64,000 nt of DNA from Procambarus clarkii (GCF_040958095.1 NC_091188.1:36522017-36586016), one strand, 5' to 3'; counted from the first letter of the stretch, positions 12,085-21,606 are shown. Notes: a model not told the origin generated them from the letters alone. Numbers and translations: made by a program.

Positions 12085-12345
12085 CTTGAGATGATTTCGG
12101 GGCTTTAGTGTCCCCGCGGCCCGGTCCTCGACCAGGCCTCCACCCCCAGGAAGCAGCCCGTGACAGCTGACTAACACCCAGGTACCTATTTTACTGCTAG
12201 GTAACAGGGGCATAGGGTGAAAGAAATTCTCCCCAATGTTTCTCGCCGGTGCCTGGGATCGAACCCAGGACCACAGGATCACAAGTCCAGCGTACTGTCC
12301 GCTCGGCCGACTGGCTCCCTAGCTCGGCCGACCGGCTCCCTAACG
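12085..12345 (-). mobile_element. SINE-B copy, nearly full length, duplicated head
   Basis: Minus-strand reading gives tRNA-like head, body, and the tail '..cggggacactaaagccccgaaatcatctcaagataac'. The first 22 or so bases of the head (GGGAGCCGGTCGGCCGAGC type) are present twice at 12300-12345. The T-arm is GGGTTCGATCCCAGG. Confidence 0.88.
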
Positions 12346-12840
12346 TAAAAACAAATAAAATGTATTTGAAACTGTGCACAAAAAATGAAAAAAAATATAT
12401 TCGTGGCAACTCGCGCATCTTGAGCTGTTCGCCCTACTGGCCCCGGGAGCATAAGCCACGGGCGACCAGGGAATGATGACGTCACGCACGAACTTACGGA
12501 CCCCATAGCATCCAAACTAAGTACAATTTCGTCCTTTTGTTACCATATCCATGCTCAGGGAAGGGTGTTTGATACTTTCAAAACAAAAAATAATTTTTTC
12601 CAGAGAATTTATTTCCTGCACACTGAGAGGGGGGGGAAAATGCCATATATGGAAGACGAGCAGCTCAGTGGTTAAGTATTAACAGGTTTTAAGTAAGCGC
12701 CAAGTATTGCACATTATTTTATCTATTATTATTATAAACTAATGATAACCTAATTAAATAATAATTTCATATCATTCACATCGGAGTCAGAGGATCCAGT
12801 GGTAGTGGCAGCGGCTCTCCAATCCACGTTCCAAACATGA
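12346..12840. other. Unassigned DNA with one CRE site
   Basis: A perfect TGACGTCA is at 12477-12484, and a G8 run lies near 12630. I see no gene. Confidence 0.4.
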
Positions 12841-13622
12841 ATGTGTCGATGGGTAGACCCGACCACAGCCGCCGGAACCCCTTCTAACAGAACGACTGAG
12901 CGCTCTAGAAAGTGGAAAGCAAAACTGTATAGCATGGTTGACGGTGCCGGCCTTGCGTCCTCTTGTGAGGTTCCATCTTGCCACAAGTGGGTTACATCCA
13001 GTATCCATCTACTAAGCAGAGGAGATTTTGCTCATGCCATCCAGATTAGGGCACACACTGTAGCCACGCCGTCTAGTGCAGCTAGGGGTAGACCCGAGGC
13101 TTCTGGTCTCTGCAATGCTTGCCAGAAACCAGGGACCCTGGGCCACATATCCCAGGCATGCCACAAGACACATGGGGCTTGGGTGAAACGTCATGACGAT
13201 ATCATCCAGTTCGTAGCCGGCCGCCTGCGCAAAGAGGTTTTGAGGTGGAACGTGAAGACCGTATACCGGATGGAGGGACCTGTTGTAAGCCTGACATCAT
13301 AGCTTGCAAAGGTGATGAGGCCTTCATATTAGACACCCAGGTCTCTGCTGATAATTTCCCACTCTCCCGTCCACATCAAAGTGCGACAAGTACGGCACCC
13401 CAGAGATCCTTCTAAAGGTCAAGGAATATACCGGGAAGCACACAGATTCCACCTCTTCAATAACCCTTAATTGGAGAGGAGGATGGTGCAAGAAGAGTGC
13501 GTGTGGTCTACAGGATATGGGACTCACCAAGAGCGACCTTGAGATTTGCTCTGTGAAAGCCCTGACCTGGACATATTCCATCTACAGAATATGGTCCAAA
13601 ACCACATCTAAGGACAGACCAC
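12841..13622 (+). pseudogene. R2-like LINE, C-terminal zinc finger and restriction-like endonuclease (frameshifted)
   Basis: The first frame shows GLCNACQKPGTLGHISQACH (C-x2-C-x8-H-x4-C), then KRHDDII, the order typical of the C-terminus of R2-clade LINEs. Near 13.28 kb the reading moves to another frame, where KPDIIACKGDEAFILDTQVS supplies the K/R-P-D and following Asp of the restriction-like (PD-(D/E)XK) nuclease. That frame runs to a stop near 13622 through SVKALTWTYSIYRIW, like the R2 C-terminal tail. The RT is missing, so the copy is 5'-truncated. Canonical R2 sits in 28S rDNA; no rDNA is seen here. The family match is from memory of the motif order; a related clade with the same nuclease (R8, NeSL, Hero) is possible. 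Confidence 0.7.
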
Positions 13623-14452
13623 CTTAGTCCCAGGATCACCATGCACAGGTTATATAAGGGTTAATATAGTCTTGCTTAAGTGAACCGCAGCCAGGATAGC
13701 TGGTAGCCAACTATCTAAGCAGAGTCGTCATCTGGAGTACCACTTCTCCAAATGGTGTCTCACAAGAGGGTGGATGACCTGGCCGGAGCCCACAAGTGGG
13801 TAAGGTGACGGCTGGAGGGACCTCCATGCGCATACATGATATCTCTCCCGCTTCGGGGCCTTGTTAGGAGCTTCCACTATGAATAGTTTTTTCCATGTAT
13901 GCCGATGTCAAGTCACCAATCCTGCTGCTTAGGCAGCTTGTTGTTTTGCCTTCAGCTTTAGTTCTTTTTTAATGATATACTGTGCACCTCTCCCTTTGTG
14001 TGTCGTGTCCCTTATAAGAAAACCCAAATGCAAAAGAATTTTCCATTTTGTGTATGTCATTTTCATGTTATAATTTTGTGTTATTATTATCATAATAACT
14101 CTTGTGGGTTGTGATGAGATCTGCCATTTATGTGTATTTTAGTTTGTGTTTGATAGAGAATTAGGTATGCTTAGGGGTGCCTTCTCGCCATGCCCTGTGG
14201 CTGGGGGGATTGGTGCCCTGAAGCTACATAAACACCCTATAACCCCCCGAAGTGGCAAGGGGACATAGGGGACAACATAACGAATTGCTAGTTTCATATG
14301 ATTGCCAGTCTAGCTAATATAATTCTGAGTTACAAGATTAGATAATTGCCAGTCAGGCTAACATAACTGCCAGTCAGGCTAATATAATTGCCAGTTATAT
14401 GATAATATAATTTTAGTATATTTTGGTAGCAGTCTTTCTTGTAAACATATGT
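13623..14452. other. Unassigned; may include the R2-like 3' UTR
   Basis: Non-coding. The first few hundred bases could be the 3' UTR of the R2-like fragment. Around 14.28-14.40 kb there are four imperfect copies of a short 'attgccagt(c/t)aggctaa' motif. Confidence 0.4.
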
Positions 14453-14540
14453 TGTTAAATATGACCGGAAAAGTAAGATTAATAATTCTAACACGAATTT
14501 TTTCAATATTTCTAACGTTTTTTTTTTTATATAATTGTCA
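14453..14540 (-). mobile_element. Fragment of the PLE-P2 terminal region
   Basis: 'aaatatgaccggaaaagtaa' then 'taattctaacacgaatttt' matches the outer end of both palindrome arms at 54911 and 56987 and the fragment at 52296. The match ends at a T-run, and no coding part or ribozyme is retained. Confidence 0.75.
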
Positions 14541-14607
14541 ATGAGGAAATTATAATTACCAGTCAGGTTAACAAAATTGCAAGTTACAGCCTAATATGAT
14601 TAGGCTG

Positions 14608-14957
14608 ACATCGGCATCTCCGGTTACAAACTAGAAGTCGTTCACGACTTTGTGTACCAGGGCTCCACAATCTCTGACTCCCTCTCTCTTGATACGGAGC
14701 TAAACAAACGCATTGGTAAGGCATCTACTACCATGTCCAGACTGACAAAGAGAGTGTGGGCCAACAATAAGCTGACTGAGCATACAAAGATCCAGGTTTA
14801 CAGAGCCTGTGTCCTGAGCACTCTCCTATATAGCAGTGAGTCTTGGACACTCCACACCCATCAGGAAAGACAGCTGAATGCCTATCACATGCACTGCCTC
14901 CGTTACATCTTGGACATCACCTTGCAGGACAAGGTGACAAACAACAGCGTCCTGGGG
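14608..14957 (+). pseudogene. RTE-like LINE, RT thumb region, part 1
   Basis: The open frame from 14652 reads YQGSTISDSLSLDTELNKRI, TMSRLTKRVWANN, YRACVLSTLLYSSESWTLHT, and CLRYILDITLQDKVTNNSVL. This is the post-catalytic part of an RTE/BovB-style RT, well known from animal genomes. The polymerase core is absent, so it is 5'-truncated or decayed. The frame is cut at 14957 by a foldback MITE, resumes at 15336-15398, is cut again by the 18.9 kb element C, and resumes at 34309. Read across the insertions, MLKQRQMHWFGHIVRMG-type sequence is recovered, showing that both insertions are later than the LINE. Confidence 0.85.
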
Positions 14958-15328
14958 CAACCCGTTCTCGCACTTTCGTATAGTCAATATTGACTTATTA
15001 AATACGTGAATATGTGACATACTTAACATACTAGTTTACCTTGAAAAGTTTCATAGAAAACACCGACCTTACCTAACCTTCTTAGTATGTTAAGATAAGC
15101 ATCTTATTGCTTCGTAATTACAATTATTACTTAACCTATTATAGGTATAGGTTAAGTAATAATTATATTTACGAAGCAATAAGATGCTTATCTTAACATG
15201 CTAAGAAGGGTAGGTAAGATCGGTGTTTTCTATGAAGCTTTTCAAGGCAAACTAGTATGTTTAGTATGTCACATATGCACGTATTTAATAAGTCAATATT
15301 GACTGAAAGAAAGTGCGAGAACGGGTTG
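14958..15328. mobile_element. 371-bp foldback MITE with 7-bp target duplication
   Basis: The whole element is a near-perfect palindrome: CAACCCGTTCTCGCACTTTC at the left is answered by GAAAGTGCGAGAACGGGTTG at the right, and the pairing continues to the centre near 15140. CCTGGGG flanks it on both sides (14951-14957 and 15329-15335), and the interrupted LINE reading resumes after it. No open frame is present, so it was moved by a transposase encoded elsewhere. The family is not assigned; a 7-bp duplication is compatible with a few cut-and-paste superfamilies. Confidence 0.92.
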
Positions 15329-15335
15329 CCTGGGG

Positions 15336-15398
15336 AGAGCCAGAACCACCAGCTGGTACACAATGCTAAAGCAGAGACAAATGCACTGGTTTGGGCAC
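15336..15398 (+). pseudogene. RTE-like LINE, part 2
   Basis: This is the short continuation of the LINE between the MITE and element C. Its last five bases, GGCAC (15394-15398), are the left target duplication of element C. Confidence 0.85.
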
Positions 15399-16569
15399 TG
15401 TTACGACCTTGGAATCTTAGTTGGAAACAAGAGGTCAAATTGAGTTCCAAATAATCTTGTGAGAAGGATAGTTAATTAACAATAACGTTTATATGCAGAG
15501 CTTCTCATACCTTGGTTCCGTCTTCCTTGCCAGACGTAAGATGAATCTTGTTTCTCACAGAGCATTCAGACTCTGAGCTTGTTGATTATTAAATATAATA
15601 TTGAACTAGTTATCAGCTATTCTTAGAACTGATAAAGAAACTAGTAATGAATGTCGGTGAAGACTTGTAATGTTTTTGGCTGTATGATCAGCTAGGCTCC
15701 CTTCCCGGCAGCATATTTAAGAGAGCGGAGGAGGGTGTGCTCAGTCTCTCTGGTTCTGGCTGTTGTGGTGTTCACACTCTCCCTCGTGGGCTCTGTACTT
15801 TTCTTCCTTCTGTCTCTTTCCCCCTTAGCTTATCCTGATTCTCAGTTCTACAAGTTAAGTACCTTATACTGTGTTACCGTATTCTGACAAAGTGTGTAGT
15901 TAGTTCTTGTGTAGCCTAAGCTAGTGTTTATATCCCTAGGATTACTCTAGGGTGTTTTAATGAAACTCCATGTGCTCAAGTTTTACCAGGCTACCTAGAG
16001 CCTTTACTAGTGTCCTTCTCCAAGTAGTCTTTACCCTAGTTGCAATTGTAAACCTTGCATCCTGTCTATGTGGACCAAGGTGTTTAACCAGTCTCCGTGG
16101 TGTAGTGACCAGTCTCCATGGTGTAGTGGTAAGACACTTGTCTGGCGTTCCGCTAGCGCTTTGTCATGGGTTCGTATCCTGGCCGGGGAGGATTTACTGG
16201 GCGTAAATCCTTAACTGTAGCCTCTGTTTCACTCAACAGTAAAATGTGTACTTGGCTGTAAGAACGATTCTTTGTGGGGGTCGTATTCCAGGGACCTGCC
16301 CAAAACCCTACACGTACTAGTGACTGTACAAGAAAGTAACATCTCTTGTATATATCTCAAAAAAGTAAGGTAGAGTGGTAAAGTGATTTATTGTATTAAT
16401 GTATATGTGGGATTATTAGAGGGTTTAATAGATAAGGAATAAGCCAGGAGTATCTTTCATCCTGTTGAGAGTGGAATAGGGGATTACCTTAGACTACAGA
16501 CATTTATTCTAGTCAAACTATTATTCTTTGCTGGGAATATTCTTTCCCTGGGGGCCGGGGCCTCCCTAT
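15399..16569 (+). mobile_element. 5' LTR of element C, truncated, with SINE insertion
   Basis: It aligns with the LTR at 32451 from TGTTACGACC to CCTCCCTAT, then lacks about the last 100 bases of the other copy. A TATA-like CATATTTAAGAGAG lies near 15713, a plausible promoter. A 277-bp SINE-A (16088-16364) interrupts it; the LTR at 32.45 kb provides the empty site. Confidence 0.88.
16088..16364 (+). mobile_element. SINE-A copy with duplicated 5' head
   Basis: The tRNA-like head (GTCTCCATGGTGTAGTGGTA, then the T-arm GGGTTCGTATCCTGGCC) is followed by a body that includes 'ggatttactgggcgtaaatc' and ends near an A-rich tail. The first 24 or so bases of the head are present twice (16088 and 16110). 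Other copies are at 40.74, 49.32 and 58.84 kb, all on the minus strand. Confidence 0.9.
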
Positions 16570-16581
16570 CCTGTCCTCCCA

Positions 16582-16613
16582 GTGTCCGTCCGGGGTCACC
16601 CCCGGACGGACAC
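16582..16613. repeat. GC-rich perfect hairpin (14-bp arms) at the start of LTR-B
   Basis: GTGTCCGTCCGGGG (16582-16595) and CCCCGGACGGACAC (16600-16613) flank TCAC. The other LTR of element B (from 20963) keeps only the right-hand part in changed form. The arm resembles the hairpin at 6645-6676. Confidence 0.9.
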
Positions 16614-17232
16614 TGTTGAGTGTGTTAGCCTGCCTGTGACGTGGCAGTACCAGGAATCGTCTTATCTGGGGGCTGGCTGGTGGAAGAGACTAGCACTGTG
16701 GTGCGGAGAGAGGAGAGTGATCTGCGGAATCACACGAGGCTCCTGCCTAGGGCTCGCAACCCTAGTATCGGTCGGAGTGGCCTACACAGCGGAGCTGATC
16801 GGAACCTGCCAGCTACAGGTTGGACTTGTGGTTGAAGGCCTCCACGACAGTACACCCAGTGGGACTGCGACTTGGCTGGCCTGTGGCCAGGGTAGATTCA
16901 CCGAGAGAATCAGAGGATTCATCATGGGCCACGACGAAGAGAACCAGGGCTACTCATCTTGAGCACCGTGGAGCATCCTGTGTCTTCAGAGGAAGACTAA
17001 TCTGCATATAATAAGTGTAGTTATAGCAACCCCGTGTGTGACTGTGATATATTTATTTATGGTGGTGGTAGCAATATATATACAAAAGCAGTGCATTTGT
17101 ATCCCTTCCCCTTTAATTTACTTGTGTTATGGAACACACCCCATGAAAGCCACTACTAACTTGGGGCCGGATACCCAAACTCTAATAACATCAGAGAAGA
17201 ACCCAGTTGCGACCCAATAGGGCCGTATCATA
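16583..17232 (+). mobile_element. 5' LTR of element B
   Basis: From 'actgttgagtgtgttagcct' (16611) to 'cccagttgcgacccaatag' (17202-17220) it is nearly identical to 20990-21596, with scattered substitutions. After the LTR end (..GTATCATA) comes TTGGCATCCCCAGCGGGA, which is well placed for a tRNA primer-binding site. The exact 5' boundary is uncertain because the two copies differ in their first 30 bases. Confidence 0.85.
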
Positions 17233-17558
17233 ATTGGCATCCCCAGCGGGATCCGACCCCTTGTCAAGTATGTTTGACAGGGGTGGTGATGTAGCGCAAT
17301 CCCCTGTAAATAATTCCCCCTGTGTGTAACTATTAGGACGTTATACGTCTTGTGCAGTGCTCGGTGTGATTCAGTGCAATATTATAGAGTGCGGTGCTTG
17401 CTGTGATTAAGTGCAATATTGTGTAGTGCGGTGCCCGGTGTAATTACGTGAAGTATTGGCAAGTGCAGTATTAGGTGCGATAAAGTGCAATATCGGCAGT
17501 GCTCGGTGCGTTAAGTGCTAAAGTGAAGCGGTGTGTTAATTGCTAGTGTTCCATCTAA
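17233..17558 (+). other. Primer-binding site and 5' leader of element B
   Basis: The putative primer-binding site TTGGCATCCCCAGCGGGA is at about 17234-17251. The leader to 17558 is built from repeated short words such as 'cagtgctcggtgtgattaag' and 'gtgcaatatt' (five or so variants between 17353 and 17520). No open frame. Confidence 0.6.
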
Positions 17559-18797
17559 GTGACAATGACAGAAAAAGCGACCATCGACGATCTGGACGAT
17601 GTTCAGGCCTTTCTGAACAAGGAGGACTGTCTTGCCAGATTGAAATATCTGGGGAAACAGGAGCTTGTATTAGCGAGTGCCTATCTGGAGATAAAGATAC
17701 ATGCCAGTGATTCCCGTGTGGAGATCTTTTCCAAGGTTCACAAGCATTTGAAGGCAGAGGAGAAACAGGAAAGCGAGGCACAAATTACAAAAGAAAGTGA
17801 GGAAGTAGCTTCCACTGAAAAGGAAGATAAGGGCAGTGACATTGAAAGCGATGCAGGTGAGCTGAACATAAGCTTTCTAACTGTCAAAATGCGTGCCTTG
17901 GAAATAAATCGCGAGATAGAATGGAAGAAATTAGAAATGGAAAGAGAGAGACAAGAAAAAGAAATGGAGATGAGGCGTTTAGAATTAGAAGAAAAGGAAA
18001 AAGAAAGACAAGAAAGGAAAGAAGAGCGAGAAAGAGAAAGAGAAAGAGAAAAGCGAGAGAGAGAAGAGAAACGAGAGAGAGAAGAACGAGAAAGAGAAAG
18101 AGAAGAACGAGACAGGCAAGGACGACGAGACAGAGAGGAAAAAGAGAGACAACATGAGCTAGAAGTATTGCGATTAGGCGGTGGGAGGCCAACAACGGAC
18201 ACAAGTCTTTTCGATCCAGTAAGGAACATAAAAATGGTCCCGAAGTTCAATGATAAGGAAGTTTCGAAGTTTTTCGCGGCCTTCGAGAAAGTCGCAGCCT
18301 TTTTGGAATGGCCAAAGGAGAATTGGGCCATCATGATACAGTCTGTCTTGACTGGGAAGGCCCAAATCGCATACTCCACATTGTCCCTTGATGACTCCGG
18401 CGATTATGACAAGGTGAAGAAGGTAGTGCTCATGGCTTACCAATTGGTACCTGAGGCTTACAGGCAGAAGTTTAGAAACCTGAAAAAGACCTCGGAGCAC
18501 ACATTCACCGAATTCGCGACCATCAAGGAACGGCTTTTCCAAGAGTGGTGTGCCTCTTGGAAGGTGGAGACCAAAGAAGACCTCGAGCAGCTCATACTGT
18601 TAGAGGACTTCAAAGACTGTCTGTCTGGAGATCTGAAGACGTACCTAGAGGAACAGCAGGTAGAGACCTTGAGTGTGGCAGCCACTATGGCTGAGGAATA
18701 CATCCTGACGCATAGGTCTTCCGCTAGGTATGTCCTGAAGAATTACCCCCATCTGTTTGATAAGCCTCGTCAGGAAGAAGAGAGACCCGTCCCATAA
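17559..18797 (+). CDS. Gag of element B
   Basis: The 412-residue frame begins MTMTEKATIDDLDD; the second ATG at 17565 is equally possible. Residues 25-65 (LARLKYLGKQELVLASAYLE and on) look like a SAP-type helix-loop-helix. Residues 110-205 are almost pure E/R/K, a long charged helix whose coding strand is nearly all purine. Residues 220-390 form a capsid-like domain (FFAAFEKVAAFLEWPKENWA, then YRQKFRNLKK and FKDCLSGDLKTYL) that is clearly similar to the capsid of element D (LSWPEDQWS, YRRKFRDYLK). No zinc knuckle occurs before the stop; it follows in the next frame segment. The stop TAA (18795-18797) is in frame with the protease, so it is either a readthrough site or a mutation. This is one of the few intact long frames in the window. 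Confidence 0.85.
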   Translation: MTMTEKATIDDLDDVQAFLNKEDCLARLKYLGKQELVLASAYLEIKIHASDSRVEIFSKVHKHLKAEEKQESEAQITKESEEVASTEKEDKGSDIESDAGELNISFLTVKMRALEINREIEWKKLEMERERQEKEMEMRRLELEEKEKERQERKEEREREREREKREREEKREREEREREREERDRQGRRDREEKERQHELEVLRLGGGRPTTDTSLFDPVRNIKMVPKFNDKEVSKFFAAFEKVAAFLEWPKENWAIMIQSVLTGKAQIAYSTLSLDDSGDYDKVKKVVLMAYQLVPEAYRQKFRNLKKTSEHTFTEFATIKERLFQEWCASWKVETKEDLEQLILLEDFKDCLSGDLKTYLEEQQVETLSVAATMAEEYILTHRSSARYVLKNYPHLFDKPRQEEERPVP

Positions 18798-20588
18798 AGC
18801 GCTGTGAAGACGCGCCCAAGTAGCCCTCGAAGGACCAGTCCTAACAGCCCGAAACACCATAGTCCAAGGAGGAATATGGTGTGCTGGACTTGTGGGCAGA
18901 AAGGGCATGTAGCTGCTATGTGCCGAGGCAGAACAGGTAGCGGCCCACGTAGGGAGGTGATGTTGATGAGCTGTGCGACGCCACCAGTAGCAAGTCAGTC
19001 TATGACTACTCAGGAAGAACAAAGATTGTTTGCCCCTCACACTTCAAGCAGGTATGTATCGAGTGATCATACTGGTAGATCAGTTGTAGTGCACAGAGAT
19101 AGTGGAGCAGCCCAGTCCCTGATCGTGAGAAACTCGTTTCCCGAGGGAGGGAGTGTAGACGGGAGGCAAAAGGTTTTCCTGGTTGGGTTTCCTAGGACGC
19201 GGTATGTTGCCCCCTTAGTGTCGGTACATTTAGACTCGCCTTACTTCAGCGGCACCTGTGCGTTGGCAGTAGTTGATACCTTGCCTATAGCTGGGATTGA
19301 CATGATACTAGCCAACGACTTGGTGACAGATTGGAGCAACAATCATCCCAAGGTTGTGGACGAGTCAGCCGGAACAGCATGGTCAGAAGTAACAGCTGGA
19401 AATGGTAATATCCAGGTACAGGCAGACGGACTACTTAACATGTTTAATCCTTCCTCTCACCAACAGGTTGACAGTATTCTAGCAGAGTCTCCTGATTCTT
19501 CTCCCGACGAGGAACATGAGGTTAAGGAGGCAGAAGCGACTGAGCGAGAAGAGAGGCCTCGTGTACAAACACCCATGGATACCCCGAAGTCTGGAGTGAA
19601 GGCACCTGAGTACTTGCAGTATGGCAAGGTACAACGTTCATTGAACCGGCCAGAGATTCCCCAGACGTCGGAGGTATGTGAGGTATGTGCGAAAGTTCTA
19701 GTGCCCTCTTCAGTCCAAACCAGGCTAATGGATATAGCCGGCTATGGACATTACAAGCTCATGAAACTTATCCCTGAGTTAACCAAATGTTTCTTAGTGG
19801 TATTTTTTGTTCTTGTGTGTGTTCTCAGTAAGGACCAGTGGATGACCCGACAGAAGATGGCTCCCATGAACATCGCGAAGAGATCCCAGGGATTGGAGAC
19901 GTGCACTGTGAGTGTAGCAGTCAAAGAAGGGACCTGGAAGGTGATGGTAGATACAGGAGGTATGAGAAATGACATTATGAGTGACTGTTTCCGACAGGCT
20001 GACACCCCCCGCGTGATTGCTGAGCCTAAATGCAGCATTATACGGAACGTTGGTCGACCTGACGGTGGCAGAGCGAACACCTTCTTCGATGTACGAACAG
20101 CCCTGTTGGGACTAGGTGTGGGCCTAGTAGAGGCGTATGCTGTGAGTACTGATTTAACTATCGTTGTCACTCTAAATTATCAGACCCCTGTATTCCAGGT
20201 TCCCGTCCCCCTGAAGGACTACCGGACCGGTACCAGAAATGCCGTCTGGGACCAGCCATCAAAGGTGCCACGACACAGGGAAGTGTCGATTCACCCCAGA
20301 TCGCGTCTATACCGATCCTTACTTGAGGCACGTGAGAGGGTTATGCCCCTGCTTGCCATCTCAGTGGAGGTGTGGGAAGTCACATCAGGCAGATCATTGC
20401 CTTACATCTTCGAGTTTCCTTTATGCAAGAGTCACTCATTAGAACAGTTCTGCGGACAAGACATCCTCGTCACGCCAGTCCATCGTTTACGTATGTCTGT
20501 TTGGAGTGGTGCCCACACACTAATTTGCTTTGTTTCCTCTTTTATAGAAACCCAAACCAAATTCTTTTTGGTGGAGAGGTGTTACTGA
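18798..20588 (+). CDS. Zinc knuckle and protease of element B, with an unusual C-terminal extension
   Basis: This is the same frame as gag, continuing after TAA at 18795; there is no ATG near the start, so it is probably expressed as a gag fusion if at all. The order is: zinc knuckle CWTCGQKGHVAAMC near 18.89 kb; retropepsin-like motif RDSGAAQSLI with the Asp at 19098 and closing MILANDL near 19.31 kb; an acidic spacer; a hydrophobic segment CFLVVFFVLVCVL near 19.79 kb that could span a membrane; then a second region TWKVMVDTGGMRNDIMSDCF (Asp codon at 19950) that again resembles a retropepsin active site. The remaining 200 residues match nothing I know. RT motifs are absent. The frame stays open for 590 codons, which argues for recent constraint or youth. 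Confidence 0.7.
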   Translation, partial: SAVKTRPSSPRRTSPNSPKHHSPRRNMVCWTCGQKGHVAAMCRGRTGSGPRREVMLMSCATPPVASQSMTTQEEQRLFAPHTSSRYVSSDHTGRSVVVHRDSGAAQSLIVRNSFPEGGSVDGRQKVFLVGFPRTRYVAPLVSVHLDSPYFSGTCALAVVDTLPIAGIDMILANDLVTDWSNNHPKVVDESAGTAWSEVTAGNGNIQVQADGLLNMFNPSSHQQVDSILAESPDSSPDEEHEVKEAEATEREERPRVQTPMDTPKSGVKAPEYLQYGKVQRSLNRPEIPQTSEVCEVCAKVLVPSSVQTRLMDIAGYGHYKLMKLIPELTKCFLVVFFVLVCVLSKDQWMTRQKMAPMNIAKRSQGLETCTVSVAVKEGTWKVMVDTGGMRNDIMSDCFRQADTPRVIAEPKCSIIRNVGRPDGGRANTFFDVRTALLGLGVGLVEAYAVSTDLTIVVTLNYQTPVFQVPVPLKDYRTGTRNAVWDQPSKVPRHREVSIHPRSRLYRSLLEARERVMPLLAISVEVWEVTSGRSLPYIFEFPLCKSHSLEQFCGQDILVTPVHRLRMSVWSGAHTLICFVSSFIETQTKFFLVERCY

Positions 20589-20962
20589 CCCGAATCCAGC
20601 GTCCGAGCACGGAGCAGTGACGACATCGCCTTCTGTGAGTGTGCTCCCGAAACCCCCTCTAAATGGACAGCGCCATCTAGCGAGGACGAGATATACCGGC
20701 CACAGGTGCTGGATTCCCGTCTTAATCAGCTCGTAACATAGCCGCTGCTGACCTCTGGTGAGGTGGCGCTTAGACAGCAACGCCATCTATGGAGTGGATA
20801 GATGGACGTTTGTGTCTAAGACTGTAAGTGAGGTGCCCTTAGAGTGTCCCCAACACTAATGACGTGTCTGATTACAGAGTCGACCTGGGACTGCTGTATT
20901 GCACGATGTGGCAGTCTACCCAAGGCAGCCATAGTCTCCCCACGCGTTTGCTCTGAGGAAGC
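20589..20962 (+). other. 3' untranslated part of element B
   Basis: Non-coding; ends in GAGGAAGC, a short purine tract directly before the 3' LTR, in the position of a polypurine tract. Confidence 0.5.
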
Positions 20963-21606
20963 TGTGAGTCACCCCCGGATTGACATTGTTGAGTGTGTTA
21001 GCCTGCCTGTGACGTGGCAGTACCAGGAATCGTCTTATCTGGGGGCTGGCTGGTGGAAGAGACTAGCCACTGTGGTGCGGAGAGAGGAGAGTGATCTGCG
21101 GAATCACACGAGGCTCCTGCCTAGGGCTTGCAACCCTTGTATCGGTCGTTGAGTGGCCTACACAGCGGAGCTGATCGGAACCTGCCAGCTACAGGCTGGA
21201 TTTGTGGTTGAAGGCCTCCACGACGGTACACCCAGTGGGACTGTCATTTGGCTGGCCTGTGGCCAGGGTAGATTCGCCGAGAGGATCAGAGGATTCATCG
21301 TGGGCCATGACAAAGAGAACCAGGGCTACTCATCTTGAGCACCGTGGAGCATCCTGTGTCTTCAGAGGAAGACTAATCTGTATATAATAAGTGTAGTTAT
21401 AGCAACCCCGTGTGTGTCTGTGATATATTTACTTATGGTGGTGGTAGCAATATATATACAAAAGCAGTGCATTTGTATCCCTTTCCCTTTAATTTACTTA
21501 CGTTACGGAACACACCCCTTGAAAGCCACTACTAACTTGGGGCCGGATACCCAAACTCTAATAACATCAGTGAAGAACCCAGTTGCGACCCAATAGCGCC
21601 ATAACA
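20963..21606 (+). mobile_element. 3' LTR of element B
   Basis: It starts TGTGAGTCACCCCC and ends GCGCCATAACA. From 20990 on it matches the LTR at 16.6-17.23 kb with about one difference per 25-40 bases. It is followed directly by protease sequence of element C. Confidence 0.85.

Larger units (their letters stand above)
16583..21606 (+). mobile_element. LTR element B: gag-protease only, no RT or integrase
   Basis: Two copies of a roughly 650-bp LTR (about 16583-17232 and 20963-21606) enclose a gag frame and an in-frame protease frame. Nothing resembling RT, RNase H or integrase lies between them. At about 5.0 kb it looks like a non-autonomous element that borrows pol from a relative. It occupies the place of the last 100 bases of C's 5' LTR and C's gag, without a clean target duplication, so its arrival involved or was followed by deletion. 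Confidence 0.8.

Noticed and set aside
18804-20588. Separate gene starting at GTG 18804
   Set aside because: GTG starts are not expected in an animal; the frame is the in-phase continuation of gag after TAA.
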